DNA of 64,000 bases from UBA1765 sp045629945. GTDB lineage: Bacteria > Fibrobacterota > Fibrobacteria > Fibrobacterales > Fibrobacteraceae. Positions 1 through 8,287 of this stretch are shown here, piece by piece (positions within the stretch are counted from its first letter, which is position 1; each line of letters begins with the position of its first letter). Position numbers and translations under genes: made by a program. The notes under the pieces were generated by a model. The model was given only the letters and a program-made list of their open reading frames with translations. It did not search any database and was not told the origin of the DNA. Location: assembly GCA_045629945.1 (NCBI GenBank), contig JAZQSE010000011.1, positions 1 to 64,000 of the forward strand, written 5' to 3'.

Positions 1-582
1 ACTACCGGCTACTTTTATTGTTGAACTCTGTTTTATGATTGTATTTGCTGTTTCTAAATTACCATGGACGAAAGCCCTATCTCGCAAAAGAACGGGCTTC
101 GCAGAAAAAACGTTACCGACTTCTGCTTTTACTCCAAGTCCAACACCAAAAGCTCCGCTAAAATCACTATTATAAGAAACTATGGGACAATAAGTTCCAT
201 TTAACAAAACACAAGAAGCTCTATCATTTAAAAGCAATAATTCTTTTGCGAGTAATGCAACCGTATAATCTTTACAACCAGGAATTACATTTGGAAAATA
301 AATTATAAGTGTGGCATTCAGAGAATCGTCAAAAGACCAATTCGCCATTCCCCCAGGAAGATAATACAAATCCGGTTCGGCAATGAGGGAAGTGTCTTGA
401 ACAGCATGATAGCGGAGTTCAATACCGTTCAAGGTGTCGCTAGAATTATTTTCTATTTTAAACCTTAAAACAGTCTGATCTGTTTGAGAGAATTGCTCGT
501 CTAGCGTATAAACCGTAATGGCATTGGCCAAACATGCCAAAGTAAGAAGAATAATAGAAAGAGAAGATATTTTTCCTTTCAT
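1..582 (-). CDS. Secreted protein of unknown function, N-terminal part only
   Basis: The reading frame opens with ATG at 582 and runs 194 codons to the left edge with no stop, so the C-terminus is missing. An AAGG ribosome-binding site lies about 8 bases upstream. Residues 1-21 form a Sec signal peptide (lysines at 2 and 4, hydrophobic core, likely cleavage after Ala-Asn-Ala). The visible mature part looks beta-rich. Around residues 160-190 the stretch VLLRDRAFVHGNLETANT resembles elements I recall from long secreted Fibrobacter proteins, but I cannot verify that here. It is separated from carB by a terminator and a repeat. No function is assigned. Confidence 0.75.
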   Translation of the reverse strand, partial: MKGKISSLSIILLTLACLANAITVYTLDEQFSQTDQTVLRFKIENNSSDTLNGIELRYHAVQDTSLIAEPDLYYLPGGMANWSFDDSLNATLIIYFPNVIPGCKDYTVALLAKELLLLNDRASCVLLNGTYCPIVSYNSDFSGAFGVGLGVKAEVGNVFSAKPVLLRDRAFVHGNLETANTIIKQSSTIKVAGS

Positions 583-806
583 AATATTTTGCCTTATATT
601 TTTCAGACAACTTATATTCAATATATACCGCTTGATGTAAGAAAAATAAAAGTTTGTTTTTTTTTACAAATTTGTTTTTACCGTTCATCTTTTCAATTTT
701 TAGCGTATCCAAGCCAGGGCGTTGCGGGTGCGGCGTCTGAACACCCGCTAGAAGGGGTGGAGAGCAACGAAGTGCGAACCAAGGGGAGGCTTCCCCCTCC
801 ATACGC

Positions 807-834
807 AAAAAGGACTGCATCGCTGCAGCCCTTT
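807..834 (-). terminator. Probable rho-independent terminator downstream of carB
   Basis: Read on the minus strand there is an 11-bp stem (one G-T wobble) with a GCGA loop, and its last bases run into a string of T. It lies about 110 bases past the carB stop. A second GC-rich inverted repeat, GGGGA/TCCCC, sits just beyond at 782-796. The rest of the 583-942 gap is GC-richer than the genes and holds only the repeat described next. Confidence 0.55.
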
Positions 835-848
835 GAATGTTTAACACG

Positions 849-940
849 CTAGTCGGAGATTGCCTCGGCTCCTTGCGGAGCCTCGTAATGACAAACACAA
901 GTCTGAATCCTTTGCGCTTACGCACTCAGGATGACGTTAG
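849..940. repeat. Copy of a dispersed intergenic repeat
   Basis: This stretch contains GGAGATTGCCTCGG, then CCTCGTAATGACAA, then CTCAGGATGAC. These are the same kinds of motif (ATTGC / TCGTAATGAC) seen at 16295-16790, 34650-35000 and 58430-58710. The inner segment GGCTCCTTGCGGAGCC forms a 6-bp stem. It is noncoding; the open frames across it on both strands have no recognisable product. Confidence 0.6.
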
Positions 941-942
941 AA

Positions 943-3900
943 TTACACTTCTTCAATACTTGCGTGATACTCTTGCAAGCTCTTCACTACACCATGTCCG
1001 TTTCTTGCAGCGGCAATGCCCTTAACGGTGTTATAAGCGCCAGCGAGAGTTGTAATGTAAGGCACCTTGTACTTAATAGCAGCCTTGCGAATTGCAGATT
1101 CGTCGGCAACAGCATCCCGGCGAGGCCATGGAGTGTTGATAATCAATGCCACCTGATTGTTCAAGATAATATCTAAAACATTTGGGCGACCTTCATTGAT
1201 TTTGTTTACCTCTTCGCATTTTACGCCGGCCTTCTCGTAGAACTTGGCGGTACCTTCTGTCGCATAAATCTTAAAGCCGAGCTTCTGGAATTCTTCACCT
1301 ATTGCTATAGCTTGATCAGCTAAGTTTACTTTGTCTGAAAGGCTTATAAGAACAGCACCTTCAGATGGCAAATTAGAACCAGCCGCTTCCTGACTCTTGT
1401 AGTAAGCAAGAGCGTAGTCATCAGAAAGACCAAGTACCTCACCAGTGGAGCGCATTTCAGGGCCAAGAACCGGGTCCACTTTTGGGAACTTATCAAACGG
1501 GAACACAGCTTCTTTAGCTCCGAAATGTTTGAACTTTTTGTCTTTCAAATTCAAACTTTCAAGTTTTTCACCAAGCATCAAGCGTGTAGCGAGGCGAGCC
1601 ATTTGGGTGTTACAAACCTTAGAAACAAGAGGAACAGTACGGCTTGCACGTGGGTTTGCTTCTAATACAAACACTTTGCCATTTTCAATAGCATACTGCA
1701 TATTCATTAAGCCGCACACATGTAATGCTTCTGCAATTTTACGTGTATAATCCTTAATGGTTTCCAAGTTTTCTTTTGTAATCGTTACAGGAGGAATAAT
1801 GCAAGCAGAATCACCAGAGTGAACGCCAGCAAGTTCCACGTGTTCCATCACAGATGGAATGTAAACGTGTTCGCCGTCAGAAAGAGCATCTGCTTCACAT
1901 TCAAGAGCATTGTGCAGGAAACGATCCACGAGAAGCGGGCGATCTGGAGTTACGCCAACAGCCTTAGCAACGTATTCACGGAGCATGTTTTCGTCGTAAA
2001 TCACTTCCATACCACGGCCACCGAGAACGAAACTCGGGCGAATCATAATTGGGTAACCACCAATCTGGTTCACTACAGAAATAGCTTCATCAATATTGGT
2101 AACCATTCCGGCTTCTGGCATTGGAATCCCAAGATTATCCATCATTTTGCGGAATAAATCCCGGTCTTCTGCAATATCAATAGAATCAATGCTGGTGCCA
2201 AGAATCTTAACACCTTCGTCAGAAAGTTCCCGAGCAATATTCAACGGTGTCTGGCCACCGAACTGCACAATAACGCCAGCTGGTTTTTCTTTGTGGTAAA
2301 TCTGTAAAACATCTTCCAAAGAAACTGGTTCAAAATAGAGCTTGTCGCTGGTATCGTAGTCGGTAGAAACGGTTTCTGGGTTGCAGTTCACCATAATGGT
2401 TTCGTAACCCATTTCGCGGAGGGCCATTGCAGCGTGGCAGCAGCAATAGTCAAATTCGATACCTTGACCAATACGGTTCGGGCCACCACCTAAAATCATG
2501 ATTTTCTTAGGATTGTCAGTGGCTGTGCTTTCATCTTTTGCATTATAAGTGCTATAATAGTAGAACTGATTTTCTACGCCACTCACAGGCACTGCGCACC
2601 AGCCTTCAACAACGCCAAGTTCAGTACGTTTCTTACGAACATCCTTTTCACGCAACCCAAGAATTTTTGCAATGTACTTGTCGCTAAAGCCATCCTTTTT
2701 AGCCTGAATAAGAAGTTCGTCAGAAGGCATCATGCCAGGAGTCTTGAGCATTTCTTCTTCAAGTTCCACAAGTTCACGCATCTGATCAATGAAGTAAGCT
2801 TTTTCAAAAGTAACGGCGTGAATTTCTTCTGTGGTTGCTCCTTTGCGAATAGCTTCATACATCAAGAAGTGGCGTTCAGAACTTGCCGTTTTCATCATTT
2901 CAAGAAGTTCTTCTTTGCTCTTCTTGTTGAAATCCTTAGCAAAACCAAGACCTGCACGGCCATTTTCAAGACCACGAATAGCCTTTTGCAAAGTTTCCTT
3001 ATAGGTTTTACCAATAGCCATTACCTCGCCAACAGCCTTCATCTGAGTGCCAAGGCAATCATCCACACCGCGGAATTTTTCGAAAGCCCAACGAGCAAAC
3101 TTCAAAACTACATAATCGCCACTTGGAGTGTATTTTTCAAGGCTGCCATCACGCCAATATGGAATTTGGTCGAGAGTTAAACCAGCAGCAAGTTTTGCAG
3201 AAACAAAAGCAATTGGGAACCCTGTTGCCTTTGAAGCAAGAGCTGAAGAACGGCTTGTGCGTGGGTTAATTTCAATAATAACAATGCGATCTGTTTTTGG
3301 GTCGTGAGCAAACTGAACGTTCGTTCCTCCAATCACACCAATAGATTCTACAATTTTAAAAGCTTGTTCTTTTAAGCGATTTTCAAGATCTTTGCTAATA
3401 GTAAGGAATGGAGCCGCACAGAAAGAGTCTCCTGTATGCACGCCCACTGGGTCAATGTTTTCGATAAAGCAAATCGCAATCATTTGGTTCTTTGCATCAC
3501 GAACCACTTCCACTTCAAGTTCTTCCCAACCAAGAATAGATTCTTCAATCAAGCATTGGTGAGTCATGGAAAGTTCAAGACCATTCGAACAAATTGTACG
3601 GAGTTCTTCTACGTTGTAGCAGAAACCACCACCAGCACCGCCCATGGTGTAAGCCGGGCGAACTACAACTGGATAACCAATTTCAGAAACAATTTTTTCT
3701 GCTTCTTCTACAGTATGGCAAATACCAGAACGCGGAGTATCAATGCCGAGCTTTTGCATTGTGGCCTTAAAGATTTCGCGGTCTTCGCCACGTTCAATCG
3801 CATCAAGATTTACACCAATAACTTTCACGCCATATTTATCAAGTACGCCAGCCTTATTCAATTCACAAGCAAGGTTCAAACCAGTTTGTCCACCAAGGTT

Positions 3901-4161
3901 TGGCAACAGAGCATCAGGGCGTTCTTTTTCAATAATTTCTTCAAGGCGTTTTACATTCAATGGTTCAATGTATGTAGCATCAGCCATGACAGGGTCTGTC
4001 ATAATTGTTGCTGGATTGGAGTTCACAAGAACAATCTTGTAGCCTTGTTCCCGCAAAGCTTTACAAGCTTGGGTTCCAGAATAGTCAAATTCACAAGCCT
4101 GACCAATTACAATAGGGCCAGAACCAATAATCAAAACCTTGTCAATACCTTCGATTTTCAT
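943..4161 (-). CDS. carB: Carbamoyl-phosphate synthase large subunit
   Basis: CarB makes carbamoyl phosphate from bicarbonate, ammonia (delivered from glutamine by CarA) and two ATP, for pyrimidine and arginine synthesis in the cytoplasm. The protein shows the duplicated ATP-grasp plan: a first half beginning KVLIIGSGPIVIGQACEFDY, an oligomerisation segment near residues 400-550, a second half with KIMILGGGPNRIGQGIEFDY, and a C-terminal MGS-like allosteric domain from about residue 936. An ATG also exists at 4173, but the ATG at 4161 has GGAG 6 bases upstream and gives 1072 residues, the normal family length. No carA lies nearby. A short translated leader and a terminator precede it, suggesting attenuation control. 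Confidence 0.97.
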   Translation of the reverse strand: MKIEGIDKVLIIGSGPIVIGQACEFDYSGTQACKALREQGYKIVLVNSNPATIMTDPVMADATYIEPLNVKRLEEIIEKERPDALLPNLGGQTGLNLACELNKAGVLDKYGVKVIGVNLDAIERGEDREIFKATMQKLGIDTPRSGICHTVEEAEKIVSEIGYPVVVRPAYTMGGAGGGFCYNVEELRTICSNGLELSMTHQCLIEESILGWEELEVEVVRDAKNQMIAICFIENIDPVGVHTGDSFCAAPFLTISKDLENRLKEQAFKIVESIGVIGGTNVQFAHDPKTDRIVIIEINPRTSRSSALASKATGFPIAFVSAKLAAGLTLDQIPYWRDGSLEKYTPSGDYVVLKFARWAFEKFRGVDDCLGTQMKAVGEVMAIGKTYKETLQKAIRGLENGRAGLGFAKDFNKKSKEELLEMMKTASSERHFLMYEAIRKGATTEEIHAVTFEKAYFIDQMRELVELEEEMLKTPGMMPSDELLIQAKKDGFSDKYIAKILGLREKDVRKKRTELGVVEGWCAVPVSGVENQFYYYSTYNAKDESTATDNPKKIMILGGGPNRIGQGIEFDYCCCHAAMALREMGYETIMVNCNPETVSTDYDTSDKLYFEPVSLEDVLQIYHKEKPAGVIVQFGGQTPLNIARELSDEGVKILGTSIDSIDIAEDRDLFRKMMDNLGIPMPEAGMVTNIDEAISVVNQIGGYPIMIRPSFVLGGRGMEVIYDENMLREYVAKAVGVTPDRPLLVDRFLHNALECEADALSDGEHVYIPSVMEHVELAGVHSGDSACIIPPVTITKENLETIKDYTRKIAEALHVCGLMNMQYAIENGKVFVLEANPRASRTVPLVSKVCNTQMARLATRLMLGEKLESLNLKDKKFKHFGAKEAVFPFDKFPKVDPVLGPEMRSTGEVLGLSDDYALAYYKSQEAAGSNLPSEGAVLISLSDKVNLADQAIAIGEEFQKLGFKIYATEGTAKFYEKAGVKCEEVNKINEGRPNVLDIILNNQVALIINTPWPRRDAVADESAIRKAAIKYKVPYITTLAGAYNTVKGIAAARNGHGVVKSLQEYHASIEEV

Positions 4162-4177
4162 TGTTTTCTCCATTTAG

Positions 4178-4351
4178 TTAAAAACCTTTTGTGGGTAAAA
4201 AAAATGCCGAATCAAAACGATTCGACACCTTAAAAAAATCAAAAAACAAAAATGCAAACTTTTTACGGGAAATAGAAGAAAAAATATTTTGAAAGCCATG
4301 AGAGGCAATTGTATCAACCGTAATCGCGATTTTCGCTAAAGGTTGTGGCAT
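4178..4351 (-). CDS. Putative leader peptide of carB (57 residues)
   Basis: An ATG at 4351 is preceded by AGGAG with a 9-base spacer and opens 57 codons ending in TAA at 4178. This is 4 bases before the first possible carB ATG and 16 before the preferred one. The peptide begins MPQPLAKIAITVDT and becomes very Phe-rich (KKFAFLFFDFFKVSNRF) because it crosses a U-rich stretch at 4232-4258 and then the terminator hairpin at 4205-4227. Translation through a U tract into a terminator just before a pyrimidine gene is the layout of the E. coli pyrBI leader. No homology is claimed; the role is inferred from architecture. Confidence 0.6.
   Translation of the reverse strand: MPQPLAKIAITVDTIASHGFQNIFSSISRKKFAFLFFDFFKVSNRFDSAFFLPTKGF
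4197..4227 (-). terminator. Intrinsic terminator/attenuator in the carB leader
   Basis: On the minus strand a 9-bp stem (TGTCGAATC with GATTCGGCA, one G-T pair) closes a GTTTT loop and is followed by eight T. It ends about 36 bases before the carB start and lies inside the leader ORF. It could simply end the upstream kinase transcript, but its place between a good ribosome-binding site and carB fits regulated read-through better. Confidence 0.75.
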
Positions 4352-4483
4352 TCCAAAAATCTCCTATTTTTCACAAATGCACTTCGTTCAAACTTCGGCA
4401 AATATAGCTATAAATTCATAGAATTCCCATGCATCTTCTACAAATAATTTCCAAAATCGCCTTTTCTAAAAAAATCCTGTTTT

Positions 4484-5440
4484 TTAGAGATTTTTCAACC
4501 GATTCCACACTGAATCTGGAATAGAAGCTCCTTGTACTTGCACCACCTCAGCGGCAACCTCACTAGCTAGTTTACCACACTTAGGAATATCTGAACCAGA
4601 AAGGAAACCATACAAAAAGCCCGAAGCCCACAAATCACCTGCACCTGTGGTATCTATCGCTTGCACTTTATTCGCTTTGATTTCAAAAACCTTTCCTTGG
4701 TGTGAAACTAAAGCCCCTTCTGCTCCTAATTTAACAACCGCCAAAGAAGTGTATTTTGCAAGTTCTTCAAGAGCCTCTCGAGGTTCCTTCCCTGTGTAAG
4801 CCTTCGCCTCTTCTTCATTTGCAAAAATCATATCAATCAGGCCTTCGGCAAAAAGACTTTCAAAAAGAGAATGACAAACATTCACCACTCCAAAAGAACC
4901 AAAGTCTAGAGCCGTTGGCACACCAGCTGCTTTAGAACGTTCTAATACACCACGAAATGTTTTAGCATCAAAAGCTCTATAGCCTTCTATATAAGTTAAC
5001 GCCGCTCCATCAAAAACATTTTCCGGAAAATCATCCAACGCCAAAGTATCTGATGCCCCAAGGTAAGAAAACATCGTGCGTTCAGCATCTGGAGTGACTA
5101 CCGAAAGAACCCGACCTGTAGGTTCATTTGCAGGTTTAATCAAAGACTGAACATTTGAATTTTTCAAATGCAACGCAAAAAGTTCCCCTAATTCATCTTC
5201 ACCTGTTTTGGACACAAATGCGGCTTCGCCACCGAGTTTTGCATAACCTACAAGCGTATTGCAAGCAGAACCACCAGGGACTTTTTCATAAGCTGGGAGT
5301 GTTGAAAGCAAACTTTCTATACGAGAAAAATCCACAAGCTGCATATCACCTTTCACAGCTTTATTTTCCTGAATCCAAGAATCTTTCACATTAACAAGTA
5401 AATCTACAAGAGCAGCACCTACTCCAACAATCCGTTTCAT
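4484..5440 (-). CDS. PfkB-family kinase, adenosine kinase-like
   Basis: The enzyme belongs to the ribokinase/PfkB fold, which phosphorylates a sugar or nucleoside hydroxyl with ATP. At 318 residues it is of usual length. The N-terminal KVPGGSACNTLVGYAKLGG is the substrate/lid glycine motif. The C-terminal DTTGAGDLWASGFLYG is PfkB signature 2, with the catalytic Asp in GAGD. Overall similarity is closest to bacterial adenosine kinases, but the substrate cannot be fixed from sequence. AAGGAG lies 5 bases before the ATG. It is the last gene of the run that starts at comEA; the rhomboid gene ends 11 bases upstream. Confidence 0.85.
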   Translation of the reverse strand: MKRIVGVGAALVDLLVNVKDSWIQENKAVKGDMQLVDFSRIESLLSTLPAYEKVPGGSACNTLVGYAKLGGEAAFVSKTGEDELGELFALHLKNSNVQSLIKPANEPTGRVLSVVTPDAERTMFSYLGASDTLALDDFPENVFDGAALTYIEGYRAFDAKTFRGVLERSKAAGVPTALDFGSFGVVNVCHSLFESLFAEGLIDMIFANEEEAKAYTGKEPREALEELAKYTSLAVVKLGAEGALVSHQGKVFEIKANKVQAIDTTGAGDLWASGFLYGFLSGSDIPKCGKLASEVAAEVVQVQGASIPDSVWNRLKNL

Positions 5441-5451
5441 AAAAACTCCTT

Positions 5452-6246
5452 TTAACCCCGCCTGCGATTTATACGATCACTCATTTTCAAAATATAAGCT
5501 CGTTCAGAATCGGTCAAAGATTGCAAACCTTCTTCTTTAACTTTCTTCAATATTTCATCTAACTGTTTATCCGGGTCAATGTAAGAAACTTCGCCTTCTA
5601 AAACATCGTCCCCCATAAAGGTTTTCTTTTTAGAAGAACGCCTAAAAGAAAAACGTTTCCGGCTTTTTTCAAATAAAGCCATAATAATAAACCCAGCAAC
5701 CACGCCGCCTAAATGCGTGAAGTGAGCTACAGAATCATTTGTTCTGGAAAGCAAAATATCCATTAAAATCAAAATCCAAATAGCATGTTTAATTTTCATT
5801 GGTATCACAAAAAACATTAAAAGCATTCTTTCTGGAAATAACTTATAATAAGCCACAAAAACCCCCATTAAGGCCCCAGAAGCCCCTATAATCAACGCAT
5901 AAGGGTTAAGGGCTCCAAATAAATAGAATGGGATACTGAATAAGCCAGCAAAAACTGCAGAACCTAAATACAAAATAAGGAATTTACGCTCTCCAATATT
6001 TTCAGCGACTTCGTCACCAAACATCCAAAGCATCATCATGTTAAATAGAAAATGCCAAAAACCGCCATGAATAAAAGCGTATGTTACAAAACGCCAAACT
6101 TCAGCAAAGCCTAACGGAATCAAGCCCCCATAAGCAAGAATTTTATTTTCAATAGTTGGGCCAAAAAGCATCCCAGCTAAAAACACCACTAGATTTATAA
6201 TGAGCAATACTCGTATAGGCTTACATAAATAACGAAATGGTTTCAT
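5452..6246 (-). CDS. Rhomboid-family intramembrane serine protease
   Basis: Rhomboids cut membrane proteins within or next to the lipid bilayer. The catalytic pair is visible: Ser in GASGALMG and His in AHFTHLGG. The family HxxxN motif occurs in HFLFNMMMLWMFGDE. About six hydrophobic segments fill residues 10-190, followed by a charged cytoplasmic tail of about 60 residues rich in Lys/Arg and Asp/Glu. The ATG at 6246 overlaps the coaD stop as ATGA, which indicates translational coupling; another ATG three codons upstream is possible. The substrate is unknown. Confidence 0.88.
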   Translation of the reverse strand: MKPFRYLCKPIRVLLIINLVVFLAGMLFGPTIENKILAYGGLIPLGFAEVWRFVTYAFIHGGFWHFLFNMMMLWMFGDEVAENIGERKFLILYLGSAVFAGLFSIPFYLFGALNPYALIIGASGALMGVFVAYYKLFPERMLLMFFVIPMKIKHAIWILILMDILLSRTNDSVAHFTHLGGVVAGFIIMALFEKSRKRFSFRRSSKKKTFMGDDVLEGEVSYIDPDKQLDEILKKVKEEGLQSLTDSERAYILKMSDRINRRRG

Positions 6247-6737
6247 TCCAAACATAAAATTTCTTTTCCTTTTCTTTCTACACTTTCGCGAATTGATTCA
6301 GGCACAAAACCTTTTAACGAAGCAGAAAACCGTAACAATTCCCGGACTAAGCTACTTGAAATTGTAGAGTGTTCCATAGCACAAGGTAACAATATCGTTT
6401 CTGAAAGTCCATACATTTTTTTGTTATTATGCGCGACCGAACGTTCATATTCAAAATCTAAAGCACTTCGAACCCCACGAATAAGATAAGTGGCATTTAC
6501 TTGTTTCATAAAATCAACAGTTAAACCTGAATAGGTTTCTACACGAACATTTGGAATTTCTGCAACCGCTTTTTTAACCCATTCCAAGCGATTTTCTAAA
6601 GAGAACAAATATTTTTTTTGCGTATTTTCTGCTAATAGAATAATGAGTTCTTGAAACAACGGGGCGGCTCTTTGCACTAAATCTAAATGCCCTTCTGTAA
6701 ATGGATCAAAAGACCCTGCAAAAACAGCTTTTTTCAT
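6243..6737 (-). CDS. coaD: Pantetheine-phosphate adenylyltransferase
   Basis: CoaD transfers AMP from ATP to 4'-phosphopantetheine, the penultimate step of coenzyme A synthesis. The 164-residue protein has the nucleotidyltransferase opening AVFAGSFDPFTEGHLDLV, whose TxGH motif binds ATP. It also has LIRGVRSALDFEYE and the C-terminal STISSSLVREL motif. The length is typical. It follows rsmD with no gap, as in many bacteria where rsmD-coaD are adjacent, and overlaps the rhomboid gene by 4 bases. Confidence 0.96.
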   Translation of the reverse strand: MKKAVFAGSFDPFTEGHLDLVQRAAPLFQELIILLAENTQKKYLFSLENRLEWVKKAVAEIPNVRVETYSGLTVDFMKQVNATYLIRGVRSALDFEYERSVAHNNKKMYGLSETILLPCAMEHSTISSSLVRELLRFSASLKGFVPESIRESVERKGKEILCLE

Positions 6738-7265
6738 TCAGGAATCCTTCCAAAAAAATGCTAAAGATGATTCTCCGTAACGACGAACTTTACCTTCTAA
6801 AGCCCACTCAGGAATTGCTCTGCTCGGGCATTCAAAAATAGCAACTCCATCAGGAGAAAGAAATTCCAGAAATTTTCTCAAATCCGGATATTCTTTTACA
6901 AATGGCGGGTCTGCATAAATCAGATCAAATTGATAACTGGCTAAAACAGAATCCAATGTTAAAGCATCTTTTTCTAAAAGAGTCAAAGACTTTTCTATTT
7001 GCAAATGGCGGTAATTATTTTTTATGGCTAAAGCTTGTGTGCGATTATTTTCTACTGCTACAACAGATGAAGCACCGCGGCTTAACGCTTCAATGCCCAT
7101 AATTCCACTTCCGGCAAACAAATCTAAAACAGAAAAACCAGAGACATCTTGCAAAATATTAAAAACAGCTTCTCTTGTTCTTGCGCCCGTCGGGCGCACT
7201 AAAAGACCTTCGGGCGAGTTTATCACTCGCCCACGAAAAAGTCCTCCAGTAACACGAATCCCCAT
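6738..7265 (-). CDS. rsmD: 16S rRNA (guanine966-N2)-methyltransferase
   Basis: RsmD methylates G966 of 16S rRNA in the assembled small subunit, using S-adenosylmethionine. The 175-residue protein starts with the family's RVTGGLFRGRVI. It has the SAM-binding VLDLFAGSGIMGIEALSRGA and the catalytic DLIYADPPF (D/N-PP-F/Y motif of N-methyltransferases). Its start lies 2 bases after the preceding pilN/pilO-like stop, so it is probably co-transcribed with the pilus-type genes. Confidence 0.95.
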   Translation of the reverse strand: MGIRVTGGLFRGRVINSPEGLLVRPTGARTREAVFNILQDVSGFSVLDLFAGSGIMGIEALSRGASSVVAVENNRTQALAIKNNYRHLQIEKSLTLLEKDALTLDSVLASYQFDLIYADPPFVKEYPDLRKFLEFLSPDGVAIFECPSRAIPEWALEGKVRRYGESSLAFFWKDS

Positions 7266-7267
7266 AA

Positions 7268-8287
7268 TTAGGGTTTTACAAATGCATCAAGAATAAATGT
7301 GATAGCAATATCTTTGCCACGGCGTTCAAGAACTGCACGACGGACACCTAAACGAAGTGGTGATTCTTTCCATGCAAGAATAAATGCATGAACCTGAGCA
7401 AAATCAGAAACCGCCTTCACTGTGTAAGTCAATCGCTTGTAAGTTCCAAAGTTTTCTGTTTCAGGTTTTGCAAGTCCAGAAATTTTCATTTTCCCTGAAG
7501 CGTCCAATGCTTTGAACTTAGCAAGTTCAGCATCTACACTATCAGCAGCAAGGAATTCATTTACAGGCATTGAGACATTTACATGTTCCAATTTTATTGA
7601 ACCAAATGCTGTAATGTCTGTTGCTGGAGCATTTTCTGGAATTGGTGGTGTGCGGTAATCAACACTTACTGATTTTAAACGTTCAAGGAAGGAACGTTGT
7701 ACAAGTGGAGCATCAGCCACGCCACGAACATAATAGAAATTAGGAGCTTCAAACACTAAATTTGAAAAACCAATATTATCAGGTGTTGCCGTTTGAATAA
7801 AGGAAATGAACTGACCAAGAGAAGCTTTCTGGTATTGAATTTTTTCTAATGGTAAGTAATCCTTATAAGCAGAGCGTTTTCCTTTTTCAAATATGGTCGG
7901 CTGTACTTCTGCAACAAAAGAAGATACAGAAGGTTTTACATTTGCTTGTGTTCTTTCAGCACCAGATGCACGTTGTTCAGCCATTGAACCAGCACCACCA
8001 GTCTTAGTCACTGCAGCCATATCAACAACTAATGTATCGGCTGAATGTTCTATTCCTAAAACATCTAAGACAATAGTAGGGATAAAGCCTTCTAATGCTT
8101 TTGGTACTCCAAAAACCACCATGCTTGAAAGGCCCACAACAATCACTGTTGCAGCAGCAACAACAATAGTCAATAAGTTTTTCTTTTTGCCACCTTCCTG
8201 AGTCTTCTGGGAAGCAACATTTATCGGCTGCACTACAGCAGAGGAATCTAAGCCATCGGCGGCTTCTATCAAATTCAGGCGAATCAT
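7268..8287 (-). CDS. PilN/PilO-like inner-membrane assembly protein
   Basis: The protein opens with MIRLNLIEAA, very like the PilN N-terminus that docks on PilM. A single transmembrane helix spans about residues 40-62, after a short cytoplasmic segment with GGKKKN. The remaining 270 residues are periplasmic, with an alpha/beta C-terminal part (KRLTYTVKAVSDFAQVHAFI) resembling the ferredoxin-like fold of PilO/GspM. It may therefore do the work of both PilN and PilO in a type IV pilus or type II secretion platform. It overlaps the upstream pilM-like gene by ATGA. The exact family needs a profile search. Confidence 0.6.
   Translation of the reverse strand: MIRLNLIEAADGLDSSAVVQPINVASQKTQEGGKKKNLLTIVVAAATVIVVGLSSMVVFGVPKALEGFIPTIVLDVLGIEHSADTLVVDMAAVTKTGGAGSMAEQRASGAERTQANVKPSVSSFVAEVQPTIFEKGKRSAYKDYLPLEKIQYQKASLGQFISFIQTATPDNIGFSNLVFEAPNFYYVRGVADAPLVQRSFLERLKSVSVDYRTPPIPENAPATDITAFGSIKLEHVNVSMPVNEFLAADSVDAELAKFKALDASGKMKISGLAKPETENFGTYKRLTYTVKAVSDFAQVHAFILAWKESPLRLGVRRAVLERRGKDIAITFILDAFVKP

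Noticed and set aside
458..925. A 155-codon minus-strand open frame
   Set aside because: It crosses a terminator and a dispersed repeat, overlaps the start of the secreted-protein gene, and its product is low-quality, repeat-derived sequence.
3436..4233. Long plus-strand frame opposite carB
   Set aside because: It is antisense to a strongly conserved gene and rich in Asn/Phe/Ile as expected for a shadow frame.
4178..4258. Phe-rich leader as a phenylalanine-specific attenuator
   Set aside because: The Phe codons come from the U-rich tract itself, and the downstream gene is carB, not a Phe or Phe-tRNA gene; the pyrBI-like reading explains the same features better.
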